From the NCBI RefSeq assembly GCF_024753205.1, contig NZ_JANUGZ010000001.1, forward strand, positions 558,001 to 622,000: a DNA stretch of 64,000 bases, written 5' to 3'. The first letter of the stretch is position 1. Every line of letters starts with the position of its first letter. Source of the DNA: Massilia aurea. Its GTDB lineage: Bacteria; Pseudomonadota; Gammaproteobacteria; Burkholderiales; Burkholderiaceae_D. The translations under genes and the position numbers were made by a program. Shown in pieces: positions 7,633 through 15,900 of the stretch. Under the pieces are notes generated by a model, which did no database searches, was not told the origin of the DNA, and was given only the letters and a program-made list of their open reading frames with translations.

Positions 7633-8811
7633 TCAAGGCGTAACAAGTGCCTTATCCGCGAAGTGCCGTGGGCGAATACAAGCCGACAGCAATGCCACCC
7701 CCGCAAATGCAGCGAGCGCAACACCGGCGCCCCACCCGCTCAACAATGCGCCAAACAATGGCGATCCCGCGCTCTGGCCCGATGCGAGGATCAAAAATGG
7801 CATACCCAGCCCCAGGTCGGGCCGATCCGGAAGCAGCCGGATGCCCTGGATCAGAAACGCGCCGGACGACGTGATATATGAAGCGCCGAATAGCGCCACG
7901 CTGATAAAGGCGAATGCCACCGAGATCGACGTGAAGGACAGGCCAATCATCCCCGCCGCCATCCCGGCCAAAGAAATCCAATGAACCCGCACGAGGCCGA
8001 ACCGCTGCACGAAAACGCCCGTCATCGCGCCGGCGACGCCGGCCAGACCAAGCGCCACCCAGATCCAGGAGATATCGGTTTGCGTGAAGTTGAATTCATA
8101 GCGCAGCAGGCTGCCGCCGAACGTCCAGATCGCGGTACTCGACAAGGCCATCAAAAAGCTGCCGGTGCAGAGCGCCAGCATGCCGGGGCGCTTGAAGATG
8201 GCGAATGAGATGGCGAATGACATCGGCTCGCTCGCGGTGCGTTCGTGCGTCGCTGGCACGGCATACAACATCCACACCGCGACTGCGCCACTGATGACAG
8301 AAAACAGGATATACAGTTCACGCCAGCCACCGAATGCGAGCAGGCTCGCCAGGCCTGACAATACGATGCCCGCTGCGGTGCCCGCATTGATGATGGCGTT
8401 GGCCTTCGGCCGGTGGGCATCGTCAAATTGCAATGACACCGCCGTCGCCAGTGGCGGCGAGGTCAGGCCGGTACTCAGGCCTGCCAGCGCAACGCCCAGT
8501 CCCAGGACTACCCCGCTCGTGGACAACGTGATGATGACCATGCCGATGGTCGACGCCAATCCGGCGCCAACGGCAATCGCCCGTGGCGAGCACGCACGGT
8601 TCAACGCGAAGGTGATGCACACGCCAATGCAATACGCGACGAACGCGCTGCTGCCGATCCAGCCCGTGGTGCCGATGTCGAGGGATAGCTCAGAGCGTAT
8701 CTGCGGCAGCAGCAGCCCGAAGGCAAAGCGCGCCAGCCCGTACGAGACGGCAGTGAGCGCGAAAGCCGCTGCCAACAGGTTGACGTTATGCTTCACTGCG
8801 CTTGCCCCCAT
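7633..8811 (-). CDS. MFS transporter of the YbfB type
   Basis: 392-residue polytopic protein with about 12 helices, opening with a helix containing SYGLARFAFGLLLPQI, the pattern of the YbfB-like major-facilitator group (putative exporters of unknown substrate). The ATG at 8811 overlaps the end of the upstream tetR gene by 26 bases, so the two genes are translationally linked; a GTG at 8796 is another possible start. The pairing with a TetR repressor points to an efflux pump induced by its substrate. The substrate cannot be told. Confidence 0.88.
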   Translation of the reverse strand: MGASAVKHNVNLLAAAFALTAVSYGLARFAFGLLLPQIRSELSLDIGTTGWIGSSAFVAYCIGVCITFALNRACSPRAIAVGAGLASTIGMVIITLSTSGVVLGLGVALAGLSTGLTSPPLATAVSLQFDDAHRPKANAIINAGTAAGIVLSGLASLLAFGGWRELYILFSVISGAVAVWMLYAVPATHERTASEPMSFAISFAIFKRPGMLALCTGSFLMALSSTAIWTFGGSLLRYEFNFTQTDISWIWVALGLAGVAGAMTGVFVQRFGLVRVHWISLAGMAAGMIGLSFTSISVAFAFISVALFGASYITSSGAFLIQGIRLLPDRPDLGLGMPFLILASGQSAGSPLFGALLSGWGAGVALAAFAGVALLSACIRPRHFADKALVTP

Positions 8812-9337
8812 GGGCCATCAGCGATGCGGCGGCAGCCCTGGCAGCACCAATTACCGCCGTGTTATCCAGACTGGCGATGGCCGTGGCGCCTTCGAACAGG
8901 ATCCAGATCTGGGAAGACAACAGCGGATCGTCATGCCCCAGCGCGTGCTTGACGCGCCTTGTAATCTCCTTGAAAAACGCGGCTTTTTGCCCGCGCACCA
9001 AGGCCACGATGTCATCGTTGGCGCCCCGGTACTCATTGCCAGCACGCAGCAGCAGGCAGCCCGAAGCACCAAACTCATTCGACCATTGTTCGAGCGTATC
9101 GAACAGCGATTCGACGGTACCGATCGCTGCATCGTCGTGCTGCAGGAGCGCCATGAACGCCGCATGCCGCGATTCGAGCGCTGCGATGACCAACCCGTCA
9201 CGCGAACCGAAGTGCTTGTACAGGGTACGAGTCGAGGCGCCGACGCTGGCGCCGATGTGATCGACGCCGATGCCGCGCAAGCCTTCCCGCGCGAACAGCT
9301 GCGCTGCGGATGCTGCCATATCAGTTTTCTTGTCCAT
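8786..9337 (-). CDS. TetR-family repressor of the adjacent MFS gene
   Basis: 183 residues from the ATG at 9337, preferred over 9352 because the longer start would run into the operator. The N-terminal helix-turn-helix is clear: AAQLFAREGLRGIGVDHIG, then ASTRTLYKHFGSRDGL at residues about 30-45. The C-terminal ligand domain is variable, as usual. A perfect 20-base palindrome starts 8 bases before the start codon, so the protein very likely represses itself and the overlapping MFS gene. The inducing compound is unknown. Confidence 0.9.
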   Translation of the reverse strand: MDKKTDMAASAAQLFAREGLRGIGVDHIGASVGASTRTLYKHFGSRDGLVIAALESRHAAFMALLQHDDAAIGTVESLFDTLEQWSNEFGASGCLLLRAGNEYRGANDDIVALVRGQKAAFFKEITRRVKHALGHDDPLLSSQIWILFEGATAIASLDNTAVIGAARAAAASLMAHGGKRSEA

Positions 9338-9345
9338 GGCCCGAG

Positions 9346-9365
9346 TGTACAACGATCGTTGTACA
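9346..9365. promoter_or_regulatory. TetR operator, perfect palindrome
   Basis: Twenty bases with perfect dyad symmetry, half-site TGTACAACGA followed by its exact reverse complement. It sits 8 bases upstream of the tetR start codon, the expected place for an autoregulatory operator that would also control the coupled MFS gene. Confidence 0.85.
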
Positions 9366-9425
9366 TATCAAGCGTGCAGAGTCTGCACGTGATTCGTCTC
9401 ATGATGCATGGAGAGTGAAGTCTAT

Positions 9426-10730
9426 TTACGCTGAGGCGGCAGACACGCCAGCCAGCGCCTCGACGAGCGTGGCCGGCGATACCGGTTTGATCAGGTAGCG
9501 ATCGAAGCCGGCAGCCAGCGCTCGCGCGCGGTCACTCGGTTGGCCATAGCCCGACAGCGCCACCGTCAGCGGGCGCGGGTCCGGTTGCGCGGCGCGCAGG
9601 CGCGTCATCAGTTCCAGGCCATCGATGCCGGGCAAGCCGATGTCGCAGACGATGGCGTCGAACCGTCCTTCAAGCGCCAGCGCCAGGCCGGCGTGCCCCT
9701 CGGCCGCGATCTCGACCTGGTGGCCCTCGAGCTCGAGCAGCATGCGCAGCACGTCGGCGGCGTCGCCATTGTCTTCGATGACCAGGATGCGGCGCGTGGC
9801 GCTGGCCGTATGCACTGGCGCAGCGGTGGGGGCACGCGGGGCATCGGCCGACGATTGCGGCAGCCTCACGGTGAAGGTGCTGCCGTGCCCCGGGCCGTCG
9901 CTGCCGGCAGTCACGCTGCCGCCGTGCATGCTCACCAGATTGCGCACGACGTTCAGGCCCACGCCTAGTCCGCCCTCGGAGCGGGCCAGCGTGCGCGGTC
10001 CCTGCGTGAACAGCTCGAACGCGCGCCCGATGGTCTCATCCGACATACCGGCGCCGTTGTCGGCAATCGTGACCGCGATGCCGTCGTCGCAGCGCACACT
10101 GACCGTGACCTGGCCGCCATCCTGCGTGTACTTCGAGGCGTTGTTGAGAAGATTGGTGAAGACCTGCGTCAGGCGCACGCGGTCGCCGTCGACGACGGGA
10201 TCGCGCCTGTCGTGGGCGATCGTCAGACGCTGACTGCGCTCGCGCACGCGCGGCATGATCGTCTCGGCTGCGTGTTCGAGCACTTCGGCCAGGCGCAGCG
10301 GCTCGATCGACAGCGTGATCTTGCCACTGCTCAGGCGCGCCGCGTCGAGCAGGTCGTCCAGCAGGCGCGCCATGTGATCAACCTGGCGCTGGATGACGGC
10401 CGTGAGGCGACCCAGCGGTAACGACGCAACGGGGCCGCGCTCGAGCAAGCCCGCCGATACGCTGATCGGCACCAGCGGGTTGCGCAGTTCGTGCGCCAGC
10501 ATGGCCAGGAATTCGTTCTGGCGCCGGTTGGTGTCTTCGGCGTCGTCGCGCGACGTCTGCGCGTCGACCGCCGCCAGCACCAGGTGTTCGTTGGCTTCGC
10601 GCAGGCTCAAGGCCAGCGTGGTGCTGACATCGAGCTCGCGCCGCAGCCGCGCATTTTCGCGTTCGAGCTGCGCAAGGTGGCCGTCGTGCGTGGCTGGCTC
10701 GTTACCTGGAAGCACCGGCATGGGAGTCAT
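9426..10730 (-). CDS. Soluble hybrid histidine kinase with C-terminal receiver
   Basis: 434 residues without membrane segments. Order of parts: a coiled coil (about 18-70), HisKA with phospho-acceptor H80 in AHELRNP, HATPase with an N box (TNLLNNASKYT) and G1 box (ADNGAGM), and a receiver with phospho-acceptor D363 in CDIGLPGIDG and the conserved lysine in LIKP. There is no DNA-binding output. Its ATG directly follows the kaiC stop (TGAATG), so the genes are co-translated. Kinases beside kaiC genes are common, and here it is the obvious partner for reading the ATPase state; that link is inference. The signal is not evident from the sequence. Confidence 0.9.
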   Translation of the reverse strand: MTPMPVLPGNEPATHDGHLAQLERENARLRRELDVSTTLALSLREANEHLVLAAVDAQTSRDDAEDTNRRQNEFLAMLAHELRNPLVPISVSAGLLERGPVASLPLGRLTAVIQRQVDHMARLLDDLLDAARLSSGKITLSIEPLRLAEVLEHAAETIMPRVRERSQRLTIAHDRRDPVVDGDRVRLTQVFTNLLNNASKYTQDGGQVTVSVRCDDGIAVTIADNGAGMSDETIGRAFELFTQGPRTLARSEGGLGVGLNVVRNLVSMHGGSVTAGSDGPGHGSTFTVRLPQSSADAPRAPTAAPVHTASATRRILVIEDNGDAADVLRMLLELEGHQVEIAAEGHAGLALALEGRFDAIVCDIGLPGIDGLELMTRLRAAQPDPRPLTVALSGYGQPSDRARALAAGFDRYLIKPVSPATLVEALAGVSAASA

Positions 10731-12197
10731 TCAGGTGGCGCCGCGCGTGGTCGGCAACCCGTGCAGCACACCCTCGTGCGCGGTGCTGATCGCATCGATG
10801 TGGATGCCGGCATCGTCGATATGGAATTCGCGCAGGTCGTGACTGTGGCTGCTGCCGCGCACCTTGACCACCGAAATGAACCGGCGCAGCTGGCCGGCGC
10901 TTTCGCCAAAGCGCATCAGGACGATCGCATCGGTCAGGTAGGCCACCTCGGCCTGGCTGAAGCGCAGGTGGGTGAAGTCATCGTCCATTCCCATCGTGAC
11001 CAGCACGGTGACGTTGCGCTTGGCCAGCGACGTGAGCATCTGGAACACGGTGGCGCGTAACTGGTTGCGCCCTTCCGGCGCCAGGTACAGCGACAGCTCG
11101 GACAGCGAATCGACCACCACCCGGCGCGCGCCGGTACGGTCGATCGCTTCATTGAGCGCCTCGAGCAGCTCGTCGACCGTCAGGTCGATCATCCGGCTTT
11201 CGAGCACCACCACGTCACCCGCGTCCACCATCGCGGCCAGTTCGGCATTGCGCAGGCGCGATGTGCCCTTCTCGAACGACAGGGCCACGCCCTTTTCGCC
11301 ATGATGCACGCCCTCTTGCAGGAAGCGCGTGGCCAGAATGGTCTTGCCGCAGCCGCTGGGGCCGGTGACCATCAGTGAATGCCCCTGCGGCAGGCCGCCA
11401 TGCAGCAGCACGTCGAGGTCGCGCGTGCCGGTCGGAATGCGCCTGTGATGGCGATCGGTCGGCGCGCCGTCGTGGTGGTCCTGCGCCAGTGGCGGCAGCA
11501 TGCGTGGGTAGACGCGGATGCCGTCGCTGGTGATACGGAAGGTGTGCGAGCCGTTCATGTGGGCCTGGCCGCGCATCTTCACCACGCGCATCTTGCGCAC
11601 CACCGAATTGTCGTCATGCACGGGTGTCAGCGAGATCATGCCATCGGCCACCGTCATGATCGGACTGGCTTCGACATCGCTGTTGGCGTATTCGCCGATC
11701 AGGAACGTGGTCGCTTGCCAGCTCGTCATGCGCGTGCCGAGATCCTGAATGAAGTGCTGCAGGTCGGCCACGCCTTCGTTGCCGCTGCGCGCCGTCTGCG
11801 CGACCGAGCGGAACGAATCGACGAACACAAGGCTCGGCGCGAAGTCTTCGACTTCTTTCATCACGCGCGCCAGCACGGTGCTGAAGTCGCCTGCGCGCAG
11901 GTCTTCGGCCAGATTCACGTAGCGCACCGCAGTGCCGACCTTCTGCATATCGAAGAAACTGTACTGCTGCTGGTAGCGCAGCATCTTCAGCGGCGGCTCG
12001 CCCAGCACGGTGAAGAACAGCGCGCGCCGCTCGGGCGTTGCGATCGAGAACATGATCTGGTGGGCGAGCGTGGTTTTGCCCGAACCTGGTGGCCCGGCGA
12101 TCAGGTTGAACGAAAACTCGCTCAGCCCGCCTCCGAGCAGGACGTCGAGCCCTTGCACACCAGTGCTCAATTTCCCAAGTGATACTTTGTCGCTCAT
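10731..12197 (-). CDS. kaiC: KaiC-like double-domain RecA-family ATPase
   Basis: 488 residues made of two KaiC/RadA-type ATPase domains. P-loops are GPPGSGKTT at 35-43 and GPSGCGKT at 279-286. Where cyanobacterial KaiC has the catalytic glutamate pairs, domain 1 has G66-E67 and domain 2 has E309 (SFEKG). By my alignment around LTDAIVLMRF the KaiC autophosphorylation residues Ser431/Thr432 correspond to A419 and Y420, so clock-type phosphorylation is doubtful. Start and stop overlap or abut the neighbouring genes (TAATG upstream, TGAATG downstream). No kaiA or kaiB is present. It probably serves in signal transduction rather than timekeeping. Confidence 0.9.
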   Translation of the reverse strand: MSDKVSLGKLSTGVQGLDVLLGGGLSEFSFNLIAGPPGSGKTTLAHQIMFSIATPERRALFFTVLGEPPLKMLRYQQQYSFFDMQKVGTAVRYVNLAEDLRAGDFSTVLARVMKEVEDFAPSLVFVDSFRSVAQTARSGNEGVADLQHFIQDLGTRMTSWQATTFLIGEYANSDVEASPIMTVADGMISLTPVHDDNSVVRKMRVVKMRGQAHMNGSHTFRITSDGIRVYPRMLPPLAQDHHDGAPTDRHHRRIPTGTRDLDVLLHGGLPQGHSLMVTGPSGCGKTILATRFLQEGVHHGEKGVALSFEKGTSRLRNAELAAMVDAGDVVVLESRMIDLTVDELLEALNEAIDRTGARRVVVDSLSELSLYLAPEGRNQLRATVFQMLTSLAKRNVTVLVTMGMDDDFTHLRFSQAEVAYLTDAIVLMRFGESAGQLRRFISVVKVRGSSHSHDLREFHIDDAGIHIDAISTAHEGVLHGLPTTRGAT

Positions 12198-12580
12198 TAC
12201 TTGTGCTCCTGTACTTTCTTCTCTTCTCCGTCAACCGTCGCGGCGTCGAGCAGGCGCCGCGCAAGTGCGTGCCCGATCAGCGACGCCAGCAAATCGGTAA
12301 ACGTCTGGAGCAGGGCCGCGTGGGCCACTTGTGCGAGGTCCGGTGCGACGCTGGCGAGCATGTCGTCCAGCGCGTCGATTTGGGCGGCGCGGGTCTTGCA
12401 CGGCGCAGTCGTGGCCAGCCATGTGTAATCGGGGCCGACAAGGCGCAGGGCCCGGCCGTACAGCGCGCAGAAACCGTTGTCGCCAATCAGCGGCCCCAAT
12501 TGGTCGGCAAGGCGCCGCCAGGACTGAATGAGTAACAGGTGCTCAACAGAGCGGCCGGGATCACCCTTACTCGTCATCAT
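12197..12580 (-). CDS. Small helical protein heading the kaiC operon, unknown function
   Basis: About 127 residues from the ATG at 12580; a TTG at 12598 is another possible start. It is predicted mostly helical and soluble, with LLLIQSWRRLADQLGPLIGD and LAQVAHAALLQTFTDLLASL segments and an acidic-basic tail ending in KKVQEHK. It is not KaiB: it lacks a thioredoxin-like fold pattern. Its stop overlaps the kaiC start by one base (TAATG), so it is almost certainly made together with KaiC and the kinase, and may be a signal-input or phosphotransfer partner. I do not recognise the family. Confidence 0.7.
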   Translation of the reverse strand: MMTSKGDPGRSVEHLLLIQSWRRLADQLGPLIGDNGFCALYGRALRLVGPDYTWLATTAPCKTRAAQIDALDDMLASVAPDLAQVAHAALLQTFTDLLASLIGHALARRLLDAATVDGEEKKVQEHK

Positions 12581-12898
12581 GTCTGGATCGAAAAGCAATT
12601 GCGGCCGTTATCATCATGAAAGGTCCATGCACGCTGCGGTGCGGAGTCGTCGAACGCTTGCGTCGTGCGCTTGCCGGCATTAGGTTGGCAACATTATATC
12701 GTGGCTTTTCACAATTTCTCTTGAAAGTGTGAAGTAAATAAGGGGTAGAAAGCGACACGAACAGGCAGTCACTATCGCGTGTTTACGCAGTGGCGATGTC
12801 CCCGTCCAGAGTAGGCATGCGCGATAATCCCCGCTAAGATGGCATGCGCCGGGCGAACCTGCTCCCGAGCATCGTGCACACTCATGGATTGGGATTCA
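12581..12898. other. Divergent intergenic region with a possible promoter for the kaiC operon
   Basis: No gene is seen in these 318 bases. On the minus strand a perfect TATAAT lies at 12698-12693, without a good -35 hexamer at 17 bases. Just upstream of it is an inverted repeat TTCACA (12708-12713) and TGTGAA (12728-12733), a possible regulator site. The rest shows no feature I can support. Confidence 0.35.
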
Positions 12899-14695
12899 AT
12901 GGAAAAGAAGAAGCTCAGCGCCGTCATCTCGACGGCCTTCGTGGTAATGGGATTGGCCATGGCACCAGCAGCGTCGGTGACGGCAGCGCCGGCAGCGGGC
13001 AAGACCGCGCAGGCCACGCCAGCCGATGCGCGCTTCAAGGACATCTACACGCGGGAATGGAAGTGGCGTGTCGCCGAAAAGCTCGAACGCGATGAAGACG
13101 CCCCGGACACCAGCCGCGGCTTCGCCCGGGTCGATGCACCGGCGCAGGAAGCGCGCCGCGTCTACTGGGCCGGCATCCTGAAACAGCTCGATGCGATCAA
13201 GCCTGCCAGCCTGTCGCCGGCCGAGCGCATCAACTTCGCCGTCTACCGCGCGCAGATCGCTTCGCTGCACGACGCCCAGGTGTTTCGCGAGTTCGAGCAG
13301 CCGGTCAATGCCGACAGCGCGTTCTGGACCGGCGTCACCTACGGCGCGCGCCGCCCGCTCAAGACCACACAGGCCTACCGCAATTACCTGGATCAGCTCG
13401 AAGGCATCCCCGCCTACTTCGACGAAGAGATCGGCAATATGCGCGCGGGCCTGGCGCGCGGCTTCACGCCGCCGAAGGTCACGCTGGCCGGCCGCGAAAG
13501 CACGCTGCTGTCGGTGACCGAGGCCAAAACGCCGCAGGACACCGTGTTCTACGGCCCGTTCAAAGAGATGCCGTCGACCATGCCCGCGGCCGAGCAGGAA
13601 GCGCTGCGCCGCCAGGCCGTCGCCATCATCGCCGGCAAGGTGCAGCCTGCGCACGCCAAGACGCTCGCGTTCTTCCGCGACGAATACGTGCCGAAAGCAC
13701 GCACCACGCTGGCCGCCCAGGACATGCCGGGCGGGAAGGACTACTACCAGTCGAAGATCGTCGAGTTCACGACGACCAATCTGACGGCCGACCAGATCCA
13801 TGCGATCGGTCTGGCCGAGATGGCCAAGATCCGCGCCGAGATGCACGACATCATGCGGCAGGTCGGCTTCAAGGGCGACCTGCAGGCCTTCCTGCAGTTC
13901 CTGCGCACCGATCCGCAGTTCTACGCCAAGACCCCGGCCGAGCTGCTCAAGAGTGCGGCGTGGACCGCCAAGCGCTTCGACGCCAAGGCCGACCAGTACT
14001 TCGGCCACCTGCCGCGCCGGCGCTTTGCGATCGTGCCGGTGCCGGACGACCAGGCGCCGTTCTGGACGGCCGGCCGCGGCGGCCCGGGCATGTATTGGGT
14101 GAATACCTACAACCTGCCGGCGCGCCCGCTCTACAGCCTGCCGGCACTGACGCTGCACGAATCGGCGCCCGGTCACGCCTTCCAGATTCCGCTGGCGCAG
14201 GAACAGAAAGGCGTGCCGCCGTTCCGGCGTGCGTACATCTCGGCCTACGGCGAAGGGTGGGCACTGTACACCGAACGCCTTGGCGCCGAAATGGGCATCT
14301 ACGAGACGCCGTATGAAGTCTTCGGGATGCTCAGCTACCAGGCCTGGCGCGCGTCACGCCTCGTCGTCGACACGGGCGTGCATGCCAAGGGCTGGACGCG
14401 CGAACAGGCGCAGGCCTACCTGATGGAGAACACGGCGCTGTCCAAGCACGAAGTCGAGACCGAAGTGGATCGCTACATCTCGTGGCCGGGCCAGGCCCTG
14501 TCGTACTACCTGGGCCAGATGGCGATCCAGGAAGCACGCGCGCGGGCTGAAAAGGCGCTGGGGCCGAAGTTCGATATCCGCAACTTCCACGACACCGTGC
14601 TGCATATGGGATCGGTGCCGCTGCCGGTGCTGCAGCAGCGCATTGACGCGTTCATCGCGGATGGCGGACCGAGTCCGTATCCGAAGGAAAGCTGA
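12899..14695 (+). CDS. DUF885-family exported protein
   Basis: 598 residues from the ATG at 12899, which begins a signal peptide (MEKKK, hydrophobic core, AAPAAG cut region); upstream ATGs in frame would bury it. The body is helical and carries the family's metal-site-like motif LHESAPGHAFQ (H420 and H427), plus YGEGWALYTERLG downstream. DUF885 proteins resemble helical zinc metallopeptidases of the M32/M3 kind, so a periplasmic peptidase or hydrolase role is likely but not shown. It stands alone, divergent from the kaiC operon, with a palindromic repeat after its stop. Confidence 0.88.
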   Translation: MEKKKLSAVISTAFVVMGLAMAPAASVTAAPAAGKTAQATPADARFKDIYTREWKWRVAEKLERDEDAPDTSRGFARVDAPAQEARRVYWAGILKQLDAIKPASLSPAERINFAVYRAQIASLHDAQVFREFEQPVNADSAFWTGVTYGARRPLKTTQAYRNYLDQLEGIPAYFDEEIGNMRAGLARGFTPPKVTLAGRESTLLSVTEAKTPQDTVFYGPFKEMPSTMPAAEQEALRRQAVAIIAGKVQPAHAKTLAFFRDEYVPKARTTLAAQDMPGGKDYYQSKIVEFTTTNLTADQIHAIGLAEMAKIRAEMHDIMRQVGFKGDLQAFLQFLRTDPQFYAKTPAELLKSAAWTAKRFDAKADQYFGHLPRRRFAIVPVPDDQAPFWTAGRGGPGMYWVNTYNLPARPLYSLPALTLHESAPGHAFQIPLAQEQKGVPPFRRAYISAYGEGWALYTERLGAEMGIYETPYEVFGMLSYQAWRASRLVVDTGVHAKGWTREQAQAYLMENTALSKHEVETEVDRYISWPGQALSYYLGQMAIQEARARAEKALGPKFDIRNFHDTVLHMGSVPLPVLQQRIDAFIADGGPSPYPKES

Positions 14696-14729
14696 CCGCT
14701 CCGGCATTGAACGCGTGAACGGCACAGCC

Positions 14730-14867
14730 GGGGTCAGGTCTGACATTCGGACACGGCCTCGGCCTTAGCCACATCGATTAGTGTCTTGCCTGGTGCTAGC
14801 ATCGCCCGGCCAGCTAGTTCCGGCTACCTGACTGTCGAGATCGTGTCCGAATGTCAGACCTGACCCC
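14730..14867. repeat. Repeat with 26-base perfect inverted ends (REP/MITE-like)
   Basis: The left arm 14730-14755 begins GGGGTCAGGTCTGACATT, and the right arm 14842-14867 is its exact reverse complement over all 26 bases. The 86-base centre has no open frame. Each arm also contains a smaller palindrome (AGGTCTGACATT region). It lies between the convergent ends of the DUF885 gene and the barrel gene, a usual place for dispersed palindromes, and could fold into one long hairpin that stops transcription from both sides. Confidence 0.85.
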
Positions 14868-14878
14868 CGCTTTTGCAT

Positions 14879-15364
14879 TTATCGCTGGAACAGCTTGAAC
14901 TTGAGCTGGAACGAGATACCGCCGTACAGGCGGTCCTTGTAGTTCGGGATGATCCCGACATTCACGCCCACCCGCTCGTACTCGTAGGTGAGCGTGGGAA
15001 CCACACCCGGGAACCAGCCGCCGTCGCGCGTCTTCGGGTAGCCGTCGAACGCTGCCAGCGCCAGACCCACGCGCACCGGCCCCACCGCATACGGCTGCCA
15101 GATCACGCCGGCGTAGTTCGACCAGGCGCGGTCGCTGTTGTAGAAGCGCCCGCCGGTGGCGGCAAGCGTGCCGCTGAAGCGGTACTCGAGCGCCAGGCCC
15201 TTGTTGTTATTGTTCAGGTCCTTGTCGCCGTCGAAGTGGGCCGTGTAAAAGCCCGTGTCGATCCACAATTCGCTTGTTGGCGCCGGGTCGATCTTCGTGA
15301 AGAAGTCGGCGCCATGCGCCAGCGGCGCTGCGCCAAGAAGTGCCAGCAAATAAAGGGTACGCAT
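14879..15364 (-). CDS. Predicted small outer-membrane beta-barrel protein
   Basis: 161 residues from the ATG at 15364, whose A is the last base of the def stop (TGATG), so it is translated by coupling. Residues 1-18 form a signal peptide ending AHGAD. The remainder alternates polar and hydrophobic residues in about eight strands, rich in Gly and Tyr, and ends in ISFQLKFKLFQR with aromatic and hydrophobic residues near the C-terminus, as barrels do. The size resembles eight-stranded barrels such as PagP or OmpA-like cores, but no catalytic residues are recognised. It is the last gene of the smc-to-def stretch. Confidence 0.75.
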   Translation of the reverse strand: MRTLYLLALLGAAPLAHGADFFTKIDPAPTSELWIDTGFYTAHFDGDKDLNNNNKGLALEYRFSGTLAATGGRFYNSDRAWSNYAGVIWQPYAVGPVRVGLALAAFDGYPKTRDGGWFPGVVPTLTYEYERVGVNVGIIPNYKDRLYGGISFQLKFKLFQR

Positions 15365-15900
15365 CAAGTGGCCGCTTTCGTCTCAAGGTCGGGGAACATC
15401 ACGTCGGTGAAACCGAAGCGGTTGAAGTCGCGAATCCGCGACGGGTACAGGATGCCCAGCAGATGATCCACCTCATGCTGCACCACGCGCGCATGGAAGC
15501 CTTCGGCGTCGACGGCAATACGCTTGCCGAACTGGTCGAAGCCTTCGTAATGCAGGCGCGCGTAGCGTGGGACGCTGCCGCGCAGGCCCGGTATTGACAG
15601 GCAGCCTTCAACGCCCTCTTCCATCGCCTCGCCGATCGGCGTGAGCACGGGATTGATCAACACGGTTTCCGGCACCGGCGGCGCGTCCGGATAGCGCTGG
15701 TTGCTGGCGAAGCCGAAGACCACCAGTTGCAGATCGATGCCGATCTGCGGCGCGGCCAGGCCCACGCCTTTGGCCGCATGCATGGTCTCGAACATGTCCG
15801 CCACCAGCGTGTGCAACTCGGGCGTATCAAAGTGCGTGACCGGCGGGGCCACGCGCAGCAGGCGTGGGTCGCCCATGCGCAGGATGGTTCGTACGGTCAT
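15364..15900 (-). CDS. def: Peptide deformylase
   Basis: 178 residues with all three deformylase motifs: [18 protein letters not shown] (metal-ligand Cys) and QHEVDHLLG (two metal-ligand His and catalytic Glu). The enzyme removes the formyl group from the N-terminal methionine of new proteins. The length and the variant sequences fit a second, stand-alone deformylase rather than the def-fmt pair. The start overlaps the galU stop by four bases (ATGA) and the stop overlaps the barrel gene start, so it sits in a tightly coupled operon. Confidence 0.95.
   Translation of the reverse strand: MTVRTILRMGDPRLLRVAPPVTHFDTPELHTLVADMFETMHAAKGVGLAAPQIGIDLQLVVFGFASNQRYPDAPPVPETVLINPVLTPIGEAMEEGVEGCLSIPGLRGSVPRYARLHYEGFDQFGKRIAVDAEGFHARVVQHEVDHLLGILYPSRIRDFNRFGFTDVMFPDLETKAAT

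Noticed and set aside
12197..12580. Possible kaiB at the head of the kaiC operon
   Set aside because: The product is helical and lacks the thioredoxin-like beta-alpha pattern and conserved residues of KaiB.
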